A DNA stretch of 64,000 nucleotides from Anniella stebbinsi (GCA_029215795.1 JARDYH010000007.1:73648763-73712762), one strand, 5' to 3'; counted from the first letter of the stretch, positions 22,264 to 33,650 are shown. Notes: generated by a model from the letters alone, not told the origin. Numbers and translations are program-made.

Positions 22264-23808
22264 TAGGGGTGTGCACGGACCCCCCGGATCGGATCGGGAC
22301 CCGGATCGGGACCTCCAATTTTGTCACGGACCAGTTCGGACAAAATCGGAGGCCCCCCGGACCGGATCGAGTCCGATCCCGACCCAAAAATCGTAAATTT
22401 TTGGATCGGCCGCCATTTTTTTCCCCATAGACTTGCATTGCAATGCAAGTCTATGAGGAAAAAATGGCGGCGGGTGGGTGAGGGGAGCCTAACTCCCTCC
22501 CCCCCCGGGACCGTCCGCTGTGGACGGCCCCGGCAGGTAAGCCCCCTCCCCCGCGCTCCCTACCCCCCCTGGGGCCGTCTGCTTCCATCCGCTGGCGCCC
22601 GCGGGCGCCAGCGGATAGAAGCGGACGGCTCCGGGGGGGGTAAGCCCCCTTCCCTGCCACTGCTTACCTTCTCGGCCCGTCCGCTCCCGTCCGGCACCGG
22701 CGGCTACTACCAGCGGGCTCCGCGGCCTACTCTCGAGTAGCGTGCCGGGTGATGACATCACCCGGCGCGCCACCCTGGAGTAGGCCGCGGAGCCTGCTGG
22801 TAGTAGACGCCGGCGCCGGACGGGAGCGGCCGGGCCGGCAAGGTAAGGGCCCCCTCCCCCCCTCCGCGCGCCCCCTCCTCCCCTCCACGCACCCCCTGCT
22901 TACCTTCTCGGCCCGTCCGCTCCCGTCCGGGGCCGGCGGCTACTACCAGCGGGCTCCGCGGCCTGCTCTAGAGTAGCGCGCCGGGTGATGACATCACCCG
23001 GCGCGCCACCCTAGAGCAGGCCGCGGAGCCTGCTGGTAGTAGTAGTCGCTGGCGCCGGACGGGAGCGGCCGGGCCGGGAAGGTAAGGGCCCCCCTCCCCC
23101 CCTCCGCGCGCCCCCTCCTCCCCTCCACGCACCCCCTGCTTACCTTCTCGGCCCGTCCGCTCCCGTCCGGCGCCGGCGGCTACCACCAGCAGGCTCCGCG
23201 GCCTGCTCTAGAGTAGCGCGCCGGGTGATGACATCACCCGGCGCGCCACCCTAGAGCAGGCCGCGGAGCCTGCTGGTAGTAGTAGTCACCGGCGCCGGAC
23301 GGGAGCGGCCGGGCCGGGAAGGTAAGGGCCCCCCTCCCCCCTCCGCGCGCCCCCTCCTCCCCTCCACGCACCCCCTGCTTACCTTCTCGGCCCGTCCGCT
23401 CCCGTCCGGCGCCGGCGGCTACTACCAGCGGGCTCCACGGCCTGCTCTAGAGTAGCGCGCCGGGTGATGACATCACCCGGCGCGCCACCCTGGAGCAGGC
23501 CGCGGAGCCCGCTGGTAGTAGCTGCTAGTGCCGGACGGGAGCGGACGGGCCGAGAAGGTAAGCGCCCCCCTCCTCCCCCCCCCGCTGTCCACTTTCATCG
23601 GCGGGCGCCCGCTGGCGCCCGCCAATGGAAGCGGCGGTGGGCGCCAGTGGGCGCCCGCCGATCCGCCGAACCGGTTCGGAGCCTTTTCGGACCGGTTCGG
23701 ATTGGATCGGCCGATCCAGCTGCGGGATCGGAAATCGGATAATTTATCCGATTTCCCACTGGACTGGACTCGGATCGTGGATCGGGTCCGATCCAGTGCA
23801 CATCCCTA
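22264..23808. mobile_element. hAT-like non-autonomous element with nested palindromes
   Basis: The 1545-bp element starts taggggtgtgcac and ends gtgcacatcccta. It is flanked by perfect 8-bp duplications gttttttc (22256-22263 and 23809-23816), which supports a hAT origin. The ends are rich in ggatcgg/ccgatcc motifs. The GC-rich core holds an approximately 240-bp unit repeated four times, with starts near 22672, 22912, 23152 and 23392. Each unit is a palindrome centred on GGGTGATGACATCACCC with arms such as cctgctctagagtagcgcgc. It has no transposase-like frame. A relative with the same termini is at 35036-35930. Confidence 0.9.
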
Positions 23809-24279
23809 GTTTTTTCCTAGTTATTTTAATGGATTTGGGGGGGGGGGTGAAAATCTGGAGGATATTTTTTTCTTTTTCTTTTTCAAAAACCTACATCACT
23901 CCACCACCATCCCTTTCCTCCAAGTCTTCACAACTCAGACCCAGGATTCTGGCCAAAATTGACCAGGAATTGACCATTGGTCTTGCATGCTGGCCAGTGT
24001 TGTAAGGTAGTGGGGTGAAGAGGAGCATTGGAGGGCAGAACTGGAATAAGGACAGATACCGTCTCCCAGTTAGTAATGATTCTTGAGCCATTCTTGGGGT
24101 CACAGAGGCCCTGAGTGTTGTTGCGGGTAGACATAGAAAGTCAAAACGAGCAAAGAACAGTTTCGGAGGAGTTCTTCTACATCCTTCTCAAAAAGCACTA
24201 AGATTGGAAAGTACAAAGGGTGGTCCTGGTAAAATGATGACTGGAGTTCTTAGAGTACTACTGTGTTAGTCTGGCCCTG

Positions 24280-25165
24280 GTCCCTCCAGGGGTAGATGGG
24301 CCATCTCAAGCCCAACCCTAACCTGAGCATTAACCCTAACCCTAATTTACCACTGAGATGTGCCTCCAGCCACTAAAAGTCAGTGTGCAAGCTGTGCTGG
24401 TGGCCCACTCAGTTTCTCTTGCCCTGCTAGGTTTTTCCATGGCCCCAGTTCCTGTCAGGAGAGCCATGCCACCTCAACCCTAACTCTAATTTGAGCTTTA
24501 ATCAAACCGTAATTTACCACTGAGAGGCGCCTCCAGCCACTAAATGTCAGTATGCAATCTGTGCTGGTGGGCTACTCAGTCTGTCTGGCCCTGCTTGGCT
24601 CTTCTGCAGCATCATTTCCAGCCAGGGGTGCTGTGTCACTTCAACTCTAACCCTAACCTGAGGATTAACCCTAACCCTAATTTACCACTGAGAGGTGCCT
24701 CAAGACAATAAAACTCAGTGTGCAAGTAATCCCAATGGCCCATGCATTCTGTCTGGCCCTCCCCAACTCTTCTGCGGCCCTGGTTCCTGCCAATGGAGCC
24801 TTGCCTCCTCAACCCTAATCCTAACCTTAGCCCTAAAGTACCACTGATACGTGCCTCCAGCCACTAAAAGTCTGTATGAAAGCAATCCTAGTGGCCCACT
24901 CAAGTCTGTCTCATCCTCCTAGGATCTTCCACAGACCCGGCTCCTGCCCGGGTAGCTAACTCTAACCTAACCCTAAGTGGAGGTTTAACCCAAACCATAA
25001 CGTCCCACTGAGAGGTGCTTTCAGCTAATAAAAGCCAGTGTGCAAGCTGTCCTGGTTGCCCACTCTGTCTGTCTGGCAATGCTAGGCTCTTCCGCAGCAT
25101 CGCTGCTTGCCCAGGGAGCCATGCCACCTCAACCCTCACCCTCACCTGATGATTAACCCTATCAC
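24280..25165. repeat. CCCTAA-bearing minisatellite, about 165-bp unit
   Basis: About five diverged units share 'ttaccactgagaggtgcctc' (near 24346, 24511, 24679, 24838 and 25002), then agccactaaaagtcagtgtgcaag, 'tggcccactcagtctgtctg' and 'cctcaaccctaaccctaa'. Spacing is 160-168 bp. The CCCTAA runs resemble vertebrate telomere repeat but are only 2-3 units long and embedded in the longer unit. Confidence 0.85.
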
Positions 25166-25462
25166 TCTAGCATATAGCTGGGCATCTTTTTAGGCACTCA
25201 TCTGTCACGGTTCTTAAGGGAATTAAATGTTGCTCTGCTTTTCTCCATTCTGACGACAATAAGTCATGCTGCTTGCTTCTTGAGCATCATTGATGCTGAG
25301 GGAGCCCTGCGATGTTCTACTGTTTAGGGATGTGAATGAGTTGCAACTGTGAGATGCAATTAGTTATATGTTTTTAGAAAGTAAGGATTACAACTAGTGG
25401 GGTGAAGGACTAGGCCGGAGTGTACTCACTGTTTGGAGTTGCAGGTCTGGGTGAGTATGGAA

Positions 25463-25465
<3 letters not shown>

Positions 25466-25509
<44 letters not shown>
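25466..25509. repeat. (AT)n microsatellite
   Basis: About 22 uninterrupted AT dinucleotides. Confidence 0.95.
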
Positions 25510-25512
<3 letters not shown>

Positions 25513-26099
25513 TGCCAGACAGAAAGGGTTGATTTGATGGGGGTGGGGGGGTTTGATTGTGGGTTGAGAGAGGACAGAGGAGAGAGAGAATCTGATGAGG
25601 TGTTTGATTGATTTAATATTGTGGGAGGAAAGTTTAGTTTTAAGAACAGCTTGAAACATATAAGCATTGTACTTGAAACCGCTACGCAAATGAACTGAGG
25701 AAACCAATAAACTTACTATGCACGCAATACACTGATGCTTATAAATCTCATTAATTTCATCCAACTGGTGTGGTCATTGAAAGTGTACCTGAGGAAGGTA
25801 CTGGTGGCAGCGGGAACAATAGAGGCTTGTCTGAGGCCAGGTTGCTGGGCTGTGGAGCTGTGGGGCCGGATGGTAAAGGCTGGACAGGGGCAGCAGCAGC
25901 AAAGGGCCTAGGATAAAGCGTCACAAGCCCCCCCCCCCCCACTTCCATTTCAATTTCTTCAACAGATTAAAGCATTTGTCTGTGTTTTTATTTTGGCACT
26001 GGGGGCCGCAGGAGGGATGGACTCAGTATTGCGCCTTCCTTGTACCAACATCCATGGAATTTGGCAGTGCTGCTGTCCTTCATAACAGCTCCTTGGGTT

Positions 26100-26835
26100 C
26101 CTCTGGGGATGTTCACCACAATCTTTCTACTCAACCATCATCAGCCTGGATTGCTACTTCCTCACCTGCCACTCCGTCTGGCCCCAGCAGAACTGAACGA
26201 TATCTCAGGCAAAGAAGCTGGTCACAGAAGTATGGGTTGTTTCTCTCGCCCTGAGTGCTTCTTACCTGGCTTTTCAGGAGACTCGAGAGGTGGAGGAGGG
26301 CAGGATCATGCGTGTCAATAATTTTGCCTTCTCCGGTGACTGGGATGGGGCCAAAGCACAGACCCTGAGGGATCGTGTTCACGTGGCTTTTTTTCTGGTT
26401 CGATTCCTGCTGGCCTTCCTGCTTCCCTTCATCATCATGGGCTGCTAGAAAACCCTGGTGAGGACTGAAGAGTCTTTCAGAGTCCTGGTGGCTTCTGTGG
26501 CATCTTTCTTCATCTGTTGGCTTCCCTACCATCTCTGTTCTGCTTCTTTGCTACTTGGGGTATCCACAGTGATAGTAGAAGCCCAGCTAGTTTTTTTTTT
26601 CAATTTCTATTTCACCCCCATTCTCTACCTCTTTGTTGGTGAGAAATCCCAGCAGGTCTTCAAGACGTCCATTCTTGCACTGCTTCAGAAAGGTTTTGTG
26701 GATGATCACAGGACGTATGTTAACACAATAGATGCACTGTTGAGTAGGGAGACCTCCAGCTGGAGCAGCTTGGAGGTACTCAAGATAGTGATCTGCCATT
26801 TCCTTGAAGAAGTAACCTTGGGTCAAGACTCATTC
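26100..26835 (+). pseudogene. FPR/chemerin-receptor-like GPCR pseudogene (TM3 to C-terminus)
   Basis: The sequence is clearly homologous to the intact receptor at 56980-58038, starting in TM3 (GMFTTIFLL). A frameshift follows in TM3. The DRY motif reads DCY, an in-frame TGA follows QQN, and a TAG falls after TM5 (LLPFIIMGC). TM6 and TM7 remain readable as 'VLVASVASFFICWLPYHL' and 'YFTPILYLFVGEKSQQVF', with the tail KTSILALLQKGFVDD. TM1 and TM2 are absent. The Thr-Pro-x-x-x-Tyr type TM7 motif is shared with the intact paralogue. It cannot encode a functional receptor. Confidence 0.88.
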
Positions 26836-27329
26836 TGAAAAATGCGGTTTTGATGCTTTTATCAATTTTAACCCAGTCAATTCATACAAGGACCACATAA
26901 TTCAAAGTTCATTTACCAGGATATGAAGTAAAATCTCCAGTTTGTAATGGGTCAATGCTAAGGAGGATATGACATGTTATAACTCTGGAATATTTCAACA
27001 TGGCCTGCTTGTACACTAGCGTCCTGTACTGCTGCTGAGGCTCTGTTTTTCTGCAATCAGGTGGAATTACAGAATTACAATGGAGGTTTGCACAGCACTT
27101 GAATACATTATGCAGCAATAGCCATCCGCATGGCCTAGATCCTCTTCTAACACTTACTCACAAATAAGTCTAATCCATCAGATTGTCCTTGGCATCTTCA
27201 ATTAAATGTTAAAGCACAGAGTTATTGCACTATAGAAAAGGGGGGAGGGAATGAAATGAAATTGGGAATTGAAGCCTCAAGTGCTCCAGTGGGAACAGAA
27301 CTGAAACTGGAGTAATTCAAAGAGATTAT

Positions 27330-27600
27330 TTGTTATTTTTTCATGGCGCATCGTTATCTTTTTGGTGCCAGGTTAAGATCTTCCTCTTAGGCATTTGGTG
27401 GCATATGATAAGGTTTTTAATTGGGTCCTGGCATTTCTTATTGTTGGTTATTTAAATTCTGTAGGTGTGTCTGTGTGTGTTTATGTAATCAGTTTTTACA
27501 TTACATACAACATTGTACTTTTAAGGGTTTTAATTTTTGTGAACTGCCCAGAAAGCTATAGGGCAGTAGCATAGAAATGTTACAAATGAAATGAAATGTT
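27330..27600 (+). mobile_element. L2-like LINE 3' tail
   Basis: The stretch runs from ggtgccaggttaagatcttcc to 'gtgaactgcccagaaagcta' and tatagggcagtagcatagaaatg. This is the untranslated end found on other L2-like copies here (42385-43345, 50635-50885). Confidence 0.6.
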
Positions 27601-27864
27601 ATTTGAGGTGCAAGGAATAAGCTGTTCATCCTTAATCCTCCTGCCAGGATCAACAAGAAGTGATGGAATAGGCTATGCATTCAAAGGGGCAGAGTTTGTT
27701 TGAAGCAGGAAGAGTTTTCCCTGCCGAGGTCAATGTTACCACCCAGCTAACGTGTCAGGGTTCTCATCCTAGGAGTGTGTGGGGTCAGAACCCAAACTGG
27801 GTAGGATCAGAGCATGTTGTACTCACATACGTTGAATAAATTCCTGGAGGAGAAGGCTATCAAC

Positions 27865-28080
27865 GGCTACTAGCCCTGATGGTTATGTGCTACCTCCAGT
27901 GTCTCAGGCAGTAAGCCTGTGTGCACCAGTTGCTGGGGAACATGGGTGGGACAGTGCTGCTGAACCCATGTCCTGCTTTGTTGGCCCCTGCCTGACAGCT
28001 GGTTGGCCACTGTGTGAACAGAGTGCTGGACTAGATGGACCTTCAGTCTGATCCAGCATGGCACTTCTTATGTTCTTATA
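27865..28080 (-). repeat. TCCAGCA-family interspersed repeat
   Basis: Antisense copy: 'gatggttatgtgctacctcc' ... 'ctggttggccactgtgtgaa' ... gtgctggactagatggaccttcagtctgatccagcatgg. Confidence 0.8.
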
Positions 28081-28492
28081 TATCTATCCATCCATCCACC
28101 CATCCATGAAAACATACACATACACACAGAAATATACACACCCAGATGAATAACTGGTCCCAGAAGTTCTGAGCACATAAGGCCAATTCTGGCCTGCTTG
28201 CCTTCGCTGTCTGTTTGTTTCAGAGCCTAATTCAAGGTGCAGGGCATATTTGTTTTTTTTATCTGGCCTGGCATTCAGCAGTCTGACTTGCAAACCCCAA
28301 GGGCTGTCGCAAATGCAGCCAGGGGTTCAATGGTTGAGAGATGACCCACAAGGCAAGCTGACTGAGACATGGACAGAGGGCCTTCACCTGTAATGACCTG
28401 GTTCCACCACCCTACCCAGTAATCTTCCAACAGCCACAACTTTGATCCCACCAAAAATATATGATGTCAGATCCCTCACCCCATAGGCTATT

Positions 28493-28493
<1 letters not shown>

Positions 28494-28530
<37 letters not shown>
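28494..28530. repeat. (AC)n microsatellite
   Basis: About 18 uninterrupted AC dinucleotides. Confidence 0.95.
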
Positions 28531-28531
<1 letters not shown>

Positions 28532-28824
28532 GCTTAGCTCTGCCACAAATTAATTCCCAGCCCCAAAAAATAAGCCAACCCCCCCTTTGCCAATTCCTGG
28601 AGAGCTGCTTGGGGCCACTTGAGAATCTTCCTGAATTTATGGGACCTCTTTCAGTCATATGGCCCTCCAAAGCAAAGAAGGCCTTTGTCCCCAGAGAAAG
28701 ATCCAGCTGGCCAGAAATCACCACACCCAGAAGCTGTTCTGTATCACTTCCAAGGTTCTGTCTCTGGCAATAGGCTGTGCTTAGCGGCCAGACGGCGTAA
28801 GTCCCCCCTGCGCTGAGATTGCTG

Positions 28825-28981
28825 TTACTGCTGCTGCTTGCTTCTCTCCCCCTGGGGCCACGGGCGCTTCTGCCCTCTGGTTACTGTTTGCCTTTGTCTT
28901 TCCCAGTGGAGCCTTCGTCCGGGCCGAAAACCAAAAGGCGAATAAAAAGAAGAAGAAGCAAAGCAAAGCCCTAAAAGCAGA
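28825..28981 (-). CDS. possible Siglec gene C tail exon (tentative)
   Basis: A gtgttacag acceptor would join in phase 2 to the TM exon at 29126-29189. The join would extend the hydrophobic run (NLLLGLCFA) and add a basic tail (RPGRRLHWERQRQ) ending at TAA (28825-28827). No ITIM-like Tyr motif is present. Another frame (ALLCFFFFLFAFWF...) is also open through here, so the choice is uncertain and the sequence may simply be intronic. Confidence 0.25.
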
Positions 28982-29125
28982 CTGTAACACAAAGCAAAGA
29001 ACAATGTTGTTAGTCAAAGGATGGGGGAAGGAGGAACCTCCTTTTCTCATGTCTCCCATTTGTCTTGCTTTTTGGGCAAACTGGCTTACCAGGTTGATAT
29101 CAACGTGAAAAGGAGAACAGCTTAC

Positions 29126-29189
29126 TTGATCAGGCAGAGGACGAGGGCTAAGGGAATGAAGGTGCTCCACTGGCTGGACTCTGTGGATC
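29126..29189 (-). CDS. Siglec-like gene C, candidate TM exon
   Basis: The segment lies between a ttcctccag acceptor and a gtaagc donor. It is 64 nt, entering in phase 1 and leaving in phase 2. It encodes a short stalk (STESSQWSTF) then IPLALVLCLI, about ten hydrophobic residues. It therefore needs the next exon to complete a membrane span; a compatible continuation lies at 28825-28981. It directly follows the C2 exon at 29391-29648 in transcription order. Confidence 0.45.
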
Positions 29190-29390
29190 CTGGAGGAAGA
29201 AAACAACAACTCCGAATCAGTACTGTACATCTACTTGGCCATTGTGGGAACAGAATGCTGAACTACTTAGGACCTAGCACTGAACCAGCACATCTCTTCC
29301 TATGTTCTTATGATGAGCTTCGATATCTCTTTGAAAGCTGTATGCTCCAGCAACATCCCTCTGAGCAAATCCCAGTTTTGTCTGGCGTAC

Positions 29391-29648
29391 CTGTTAAGTA
29401 GAGATGGAAAGCGGCCTCGTTGGAGCCTTCTGGGTTCCATGCCTGGCACTTGTATTCACCTGCATGCTGCTGTTTCAGGCCAGAAAGCTCCAGTGCGTTA
29501 TCTGATGTGGGCTCAGGAGTCCCTGAGAATTGTGATTTCTTCACCCAAGTCATTCTGGGTAAGGGGTTTCCCTTGGCCTTGCATCGTAGCATGATCGAGT
29601 CGCCTTCCTGTGCACTGATTTGGAAGACGCCTGTGAAGTTTTGCAAAC
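29391..29648 (-). CDS. Siglec-like gene C, C2-set domain 3 exon
   Basis: The exon is 258 nt, phase 1 at both ends (acceptor acttgcag-type, donor gtacgc). It encodes a compact Ig C2-set domain: SLQNFTGVF, then 'EGDSIMLRCKAKGNPLP', MTWVKK, a LELSGLKQQHAGEYKCQA strand and AWNPEGSN. The pattern E-G-x-S...C...NP...W...H-x-G-x-Y-x-C matches Siglec domain 3. It follows the linker exon at 31080-31130, as in CD33-related Siglec genes. No stop or frameshift is seen. Confidence 0.82.
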
Positions 29649-29864
29649 CTGCAAGATTCCAAAGGGACAGTGAGCTGCTACCACGGTTCTCAAAAACTGG
29701 CAAAGCCACTCATCCTACTCCACCACAGGTCAAGAAATTTATAACAAGAAAAAACTTCTGCTGCTGTAAGATTAAGCAGGAAAATTAATGTTATAAAGGT
29801 AGGAGTTTTCTCATGCCTCAAATGCAACAAACTATTCACTGGATCACACTCCTTTTTGAGTCAG

Positions 29865-30092
29865 AGGCCTCAGGGTATAGCACTGTGAAAGTGGTATGAA
29901 AGCGGTATATAAAAGGAAAGAGCCACAGTACTGCTTTATAGCGGTATTGAAATGCACTGACAACTGTTGCGGTCCACTGACACATGCCATATACTGCTTT
30001 CATACTGCTATATCCTGATTGGTGTGGCTCCTGCCTTTTATATATCGCTATCATAGTGCAATATCCTGCTTGGTGTAGATGAGGCCATAGTC
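29865..30092. mobile_element. palindromic MITE, GATATAGCACTATGAAAG family
   Basis: The sequence contains gggtatagcactgtgaaagtgg and ends with its near-complement tatcatagtgcaatatcctgc. A close relative is at 60105-60293. Confidence 0.75.
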
Positions 30093-30157
30093 TCCCGTAT
30101 ATGGAAAGGGAATTGCTTTTACTTTAATGTTTATTGCTATCTCAAGCAACTGTGGGT

Positions 30158-30850
30158 TAGAGCATAAGAAGAGCCCTGCTGAATCAGACCAAGGGTCCAT
30201 CTAGTCCAGCCGTTGACCAGGGACCCACAATTAGGCTTTAGAGAACTTGTGGGGGAGGGCTGTCCTGCGAGCTCACTAAGCCAGGCCGTGCGAGCCTTTG
30301 CTGCGCAAGCCTCCCAAGCCCTCCACAAAGCGCACTTCCCAATGGCTGGGGGAACTGCACACTTTCCGGAGGCCCTGGAAAGCGCATTTTGCCTCCCCCC
30401 GGTGCCAATTGGGGAAATCGCGCATTTTCACCCTCCACTCTAATGGCGGTGTTTCTCCCCCACTCTGTTGATGGGGACCTTAAGTGCCCTGTTTATAGGG
30501 CCTTTAAGACACCCATCAGCAGGGGCAAGGAGAGACAAACACAATTTCCCCAAAGCTGGGGAAATTGCATATTTTTCTTCACTGCGTTAATGGCTACCGC
30601 CATTAACACAGTGGGAGAAAAGTACAAAGGGTGCGTATCATGTTTGCCTGGGTCCAAGGGGGCTGGGACATGGGCCCAGACAGATTTTCAATCCAATGCT
30701 ACCCACAAGCAGGACATGGGTGCAACAGCAACCTCCCACCCATGTTCCCCAGAACTGGTGAAGATAGGCTTACTGCCTCTGATACTGGAGGTAGCACATA
30801 GCTATCAAGATTAGTAACCACAGACAGCCTTCTTCTCCACGAATTTATAT
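30158..30850 (+). repeat. TCCAGCA-family repeat, split copy
   Basis: The 5' part is at 30158-30240 ('aagggtccatctagtccagc') and the 3' part at 30695-30850 ('acaagcaggacatgggtgca'). They are separated by about 450 bp of other sequence containing aattgg/gggaaatcgcgcattt blocks, so a second element may have inserted into this copy. Confidence 0.6.
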
Positions 30851-31079
30851 AGCCCCATACTAAAGCCATCCAAACTGGTGGCAATCTTTATTTTAATGGT
30901 CTATTCCAGGGATGGGCAACCTGGTACCTTCTAGATGTTTTTGACTACAGCTTCGATAACCCCTGACCATTGGAGATGCTTGCTGAGGGTTAGGGGAGTT
31001 CTTATGCAAGACATCTGGAAGGCACCAAACGTCCTGTCTTTGATCTGTATAATTGTTTGAAAATACATAGAATACTTAC

Positions 31080-31130
31080 TTTTATTTGAGTGTATAAGTT
31101 CCCCACTGAACTGTGGCCTTTGGGGTGGGT
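31080..31130 (-). CDS. Siglec-like gene C, short linker exon
   Basis: A 51-nt exon between cttgtcttacag and gtaagt, phase 1 at both ends. It encodes PPQRPQFSGELIHSNK. Siglec genes carry a comparably tiny exon (about 48 nt) between domains 2 and 3, starting with a PPQ motif. Its position between the C2 exons at 32733-33029 and 29391-29648 is exactly as expected. Short exons are easy to over-call, but motif, phase, size and position agree. Confidence 0.75.
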
Positions 31131-31816
31131 CTGTAAGACAAGAATAAGGTGCTGGGGTGAGTGAAGGTAGGAGGGAGTCTGATACCACAAATCTCTCTCT
31201 GTCTATCTTTGTTACTCACAGGTGCATTTTCCTTTGTATCTGTCCAATGCCCCACCATACCCCAAGCTGTTCCCACTTCCCCCTCCCATCTTCAAGCCTC
31301 TCTGCTATGCCCAGTGGCTGGAGATGCTAATGATCAGCAGCAATTTTTCTATATGGCTTCTTACAAATAGGGATGGATGAACTCCCCCATGCCCACCCTG
31401 CATGCCAGTCACTGGACTCCCACCACTTGCATGACCTGGACAGGTGTTCAGGGCAAGCCACGGATCACCTGGTGGCTGCCCAGCGAGAATTCGTGGTGTC
31501 TCATTCATCCATTCACTGCCATTTTGAGTTGTTTATTTTAAATTTGATATTTGTGAATGAACGTACAGCTAGTCGAACACATAATACAATGGTGGCACAA
31601 AAGGTTTGTTTACATTAACGTAGCACATGCATTGTCAATAGGTTAATTAGGGTGTTGTCATTGTTTTTCGAATTACATTCAAATAGTGTTAACTACATCA
31701 TTAACTTTTTAAACAATTGTCTTTTGTCTATTGTAGCTCCTGATGAAAGATTGACACAATCTGAAACGTTGGGCTTGTTTGAAAATTAATTTTTATAATT
31801 TCAAGAGCTTTTTTAT

Positions 31817-32330
31817 AGGGATGTGTATTGTATCGTTAAATGTACAATAACGATACGTTAAGGTCATTATCGTGCATGTGTTTAACGATAACGATACGAT
31901 AGAAAAACCTACGATAATCATCGGAGACAATAATTTTCGGGCGATTTTATCGTTTTATCGGACTGCCATTTAAATATACCTACAACTTCCGTATTTTAAA
32001 ATTTAGAGGCTTGAAACTTGGTCACAGTGCTTATGGGGTATGCCTAAATATGTGTATGAAATTTGAGATCGATCCCTCTAACCCTCGATGTTATATAATT
32101 TTTTTAAAGATCGTTTCTGTTCTGACAGGTCTGAATGAATGCACGTGGCGAGCTGTCATTCTGATCTGCCAGAACTGAAGCAATCTTTAATAAATTCATA
32201 TAAAATCGAGGGTTGGAGGGATCAATCTCAAATTTGGCACATAAGTATAAAAAGCTTACCCATGGTTTTTCACAAAATGGCAGCTTGCCGTAAAGTGCTG
32301 ATCCCCAACCTTGCCAGAGCTGGTGGTCTG
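31817..32330. mobile_element. TAGGGATGTG-headed repeat fragment
   Basis: It begins tagggatgtgtattgtatcg and has inverted blocks of gttaaatgtac/aataacgatacg. It then has an internal inverted pair (gatcgatccctctaaccctcgat ... atcgagggttggagggatcaatc). I could not find a matching right terminus, so it may be truncated. Confidence 0.5.
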
Positions 32331-32339
32331 AGCTGCTGA

Positions 32340-32725
32340 TAACGTGTCGAGCTGGAGACTCAACCCAGATTCATCTGACATGCCTACTTGCAAGTTTATT
32401 GCTTCACTGGAACAGATAAACTAAAAGTCAACCATGCCCAACATTCTGTTTCCTCCAGCAACTAGCTTTGCAAATAATAGAATAATAGAAAAAGATGCCC
32501 TCAGTAAAGGGCTTGTCTTGGGTGCCTAGAGACAACAGGCAAACTGGAGATTTGCCTCCTGAGGCAAGAGAGCAAATGGCATTTCCTATCATGCTAGAAT
32601 TCCCTGGAAGTCTTTACCCCAATTTATTTCAATTCCACTTTACCAATATTTGAAGATTGGTGGTGCTAAAAAATAACACCCAAAGTGATCTCTGGGGTAA
32701 TAACTGTGGTATGGATCTAAAGAGT
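32340..32725. other. intron of Siglec gene C, no gene seen
   Basis: No exon or clear repeat was recognised. Confidence 0.4.
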
Positions 32726-32732
32726 CACTCAC

Positions 32733-33029
32733 AGCTGACGTTCATCTGGACAGTCCGCGCCCTGTACAAAAAACTGGTCTCATTTCCATAGTGGACGCTG
32801 CAAGTGAGATTCTGACTATCATCTGCCTCTGAGGGTACGAAGCTGAACACAGTGTAAACACCGGTGCCGTTTGGCAGCAAGTCAGAGATCCTGGATCTGG
32901 CTTCAGAAACGCCTCCCCAGGCGATGTTTGGAGGCTTCAAAGCACAACTTCCTGGGGTTGTGCAAGTGATGTTTACCGGAAATCCTGCTCGAAGCTTTCC
33001 CAGAATCTGTATTTCAGGGTTTTCCAGTG
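32733..33029 (-). CDS. Siglec-like gene C, C2-set domain 2 exon
   Basis: The exon is 297 nt, phase 1 at both ends (acceptor ctcttcttag, donor gtgagt), and encodes 99 residues. It opens ALENPEIQILGKL, then 'VNITCTTPGSCALKPPNIAW', where GSC holds the inter-domain Cys of Siglec domain 2. It closes with 'QNLTCSVHYGNETSFLYR' and MNVSC. N-glycosylation motifs (NIT, NGT, NLT, NET, NVS) are frequent. It sits between the V-set exon 34453-34836 and the linker exon 31080-31130. Confidence 0.84.
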
Positions 33030-33256
33030 CTAAGAAGAGAGGAAAGGAGTTAATATACAGTTATGTCCACCAGCTCCGCATTCCCTCCCCACCAGCTGCA
33101 CTTCATCTCTAACAAACTAAAAGCAGCAGGTTGATCTTCCCTTCCTAGAATGGACTAGTGCATTCCTTTAGTTCTCTATCCCAATCCCATAAGGCTAGCC
33201 TTTTTAGCTACCACCTACCAGGAGTGATGTTTAGGGACCTTCAACCTGTCTGACCT

Positions 33257-33372
33257 GAGGCTGAAACCAGATTTAGTCATATGTACCATAGATCCATTGA
33301 GTAGTCATGGCTATTTTTTGTTCCATTGATTTCAGTGGGACTGCTCTAGGTATGACTAAATCTGGATCCAAT
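33257..33372. repeat. short palindromic MITE
   Basis: Inverted ends aaaccagatttagtcatatg and gtatgactaaatctggatc frame about 115 bp, with a central cagtggg/ccattga segment. Confidence 0.6.
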
Positions 33373-33399
33373 CCCCGATATTCATTTTTAACACCATCT

Positions 33400-33650
33400 T
33401 TCTATATGGAACCACTTTTAATTTTCTCTCCAAGTTTAAGATAGCTATAAAGACTAGTCTTTTCCAGCAAGGCTACCTAGATGAATTTTAAACCTAATTT
33501 TAAGATGCCTGATTATTATTTTAATATTGTATTGCTTTTATATGCTCTTTTAATGAGTTTTATGCATTTGATTTGTATTGTACTGTTGTATTAATGTTGT
33601 TCCCCGCCTCGATCCAAAGGGAAAGGTGGGTAATAAATAAATAAATTATT
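33400..33650 (+). mobile_element. LINE 3' tail, L2/CR1-like
   Basis: A/T-rich untranslated sequence ending gccTcgatccaaagggaaagg...taataaataaataaatt, the (TAAA)n-type tail seen on other LINE copies in the window. Confidence 0.5.

Noticed and set aside
22321..23809. Several long GC-rich open frames on both strands
   Set aside because: They lie inside the palindromic hAT-like element, mirror each other across the palindromes, and have no family resemblance.
24301..24700. CCCTAA runs as a true telomere end
   Set aside because: Runs are only two or three repeats long and embedded in a 165-bp unit, so this is a minisatellite and not a chromosome end.
24280..25165. CRISPR-like array
   Set aside because: The regular repeats are tandem minisatellite units without unique spacers, and the genome is vertebrate.
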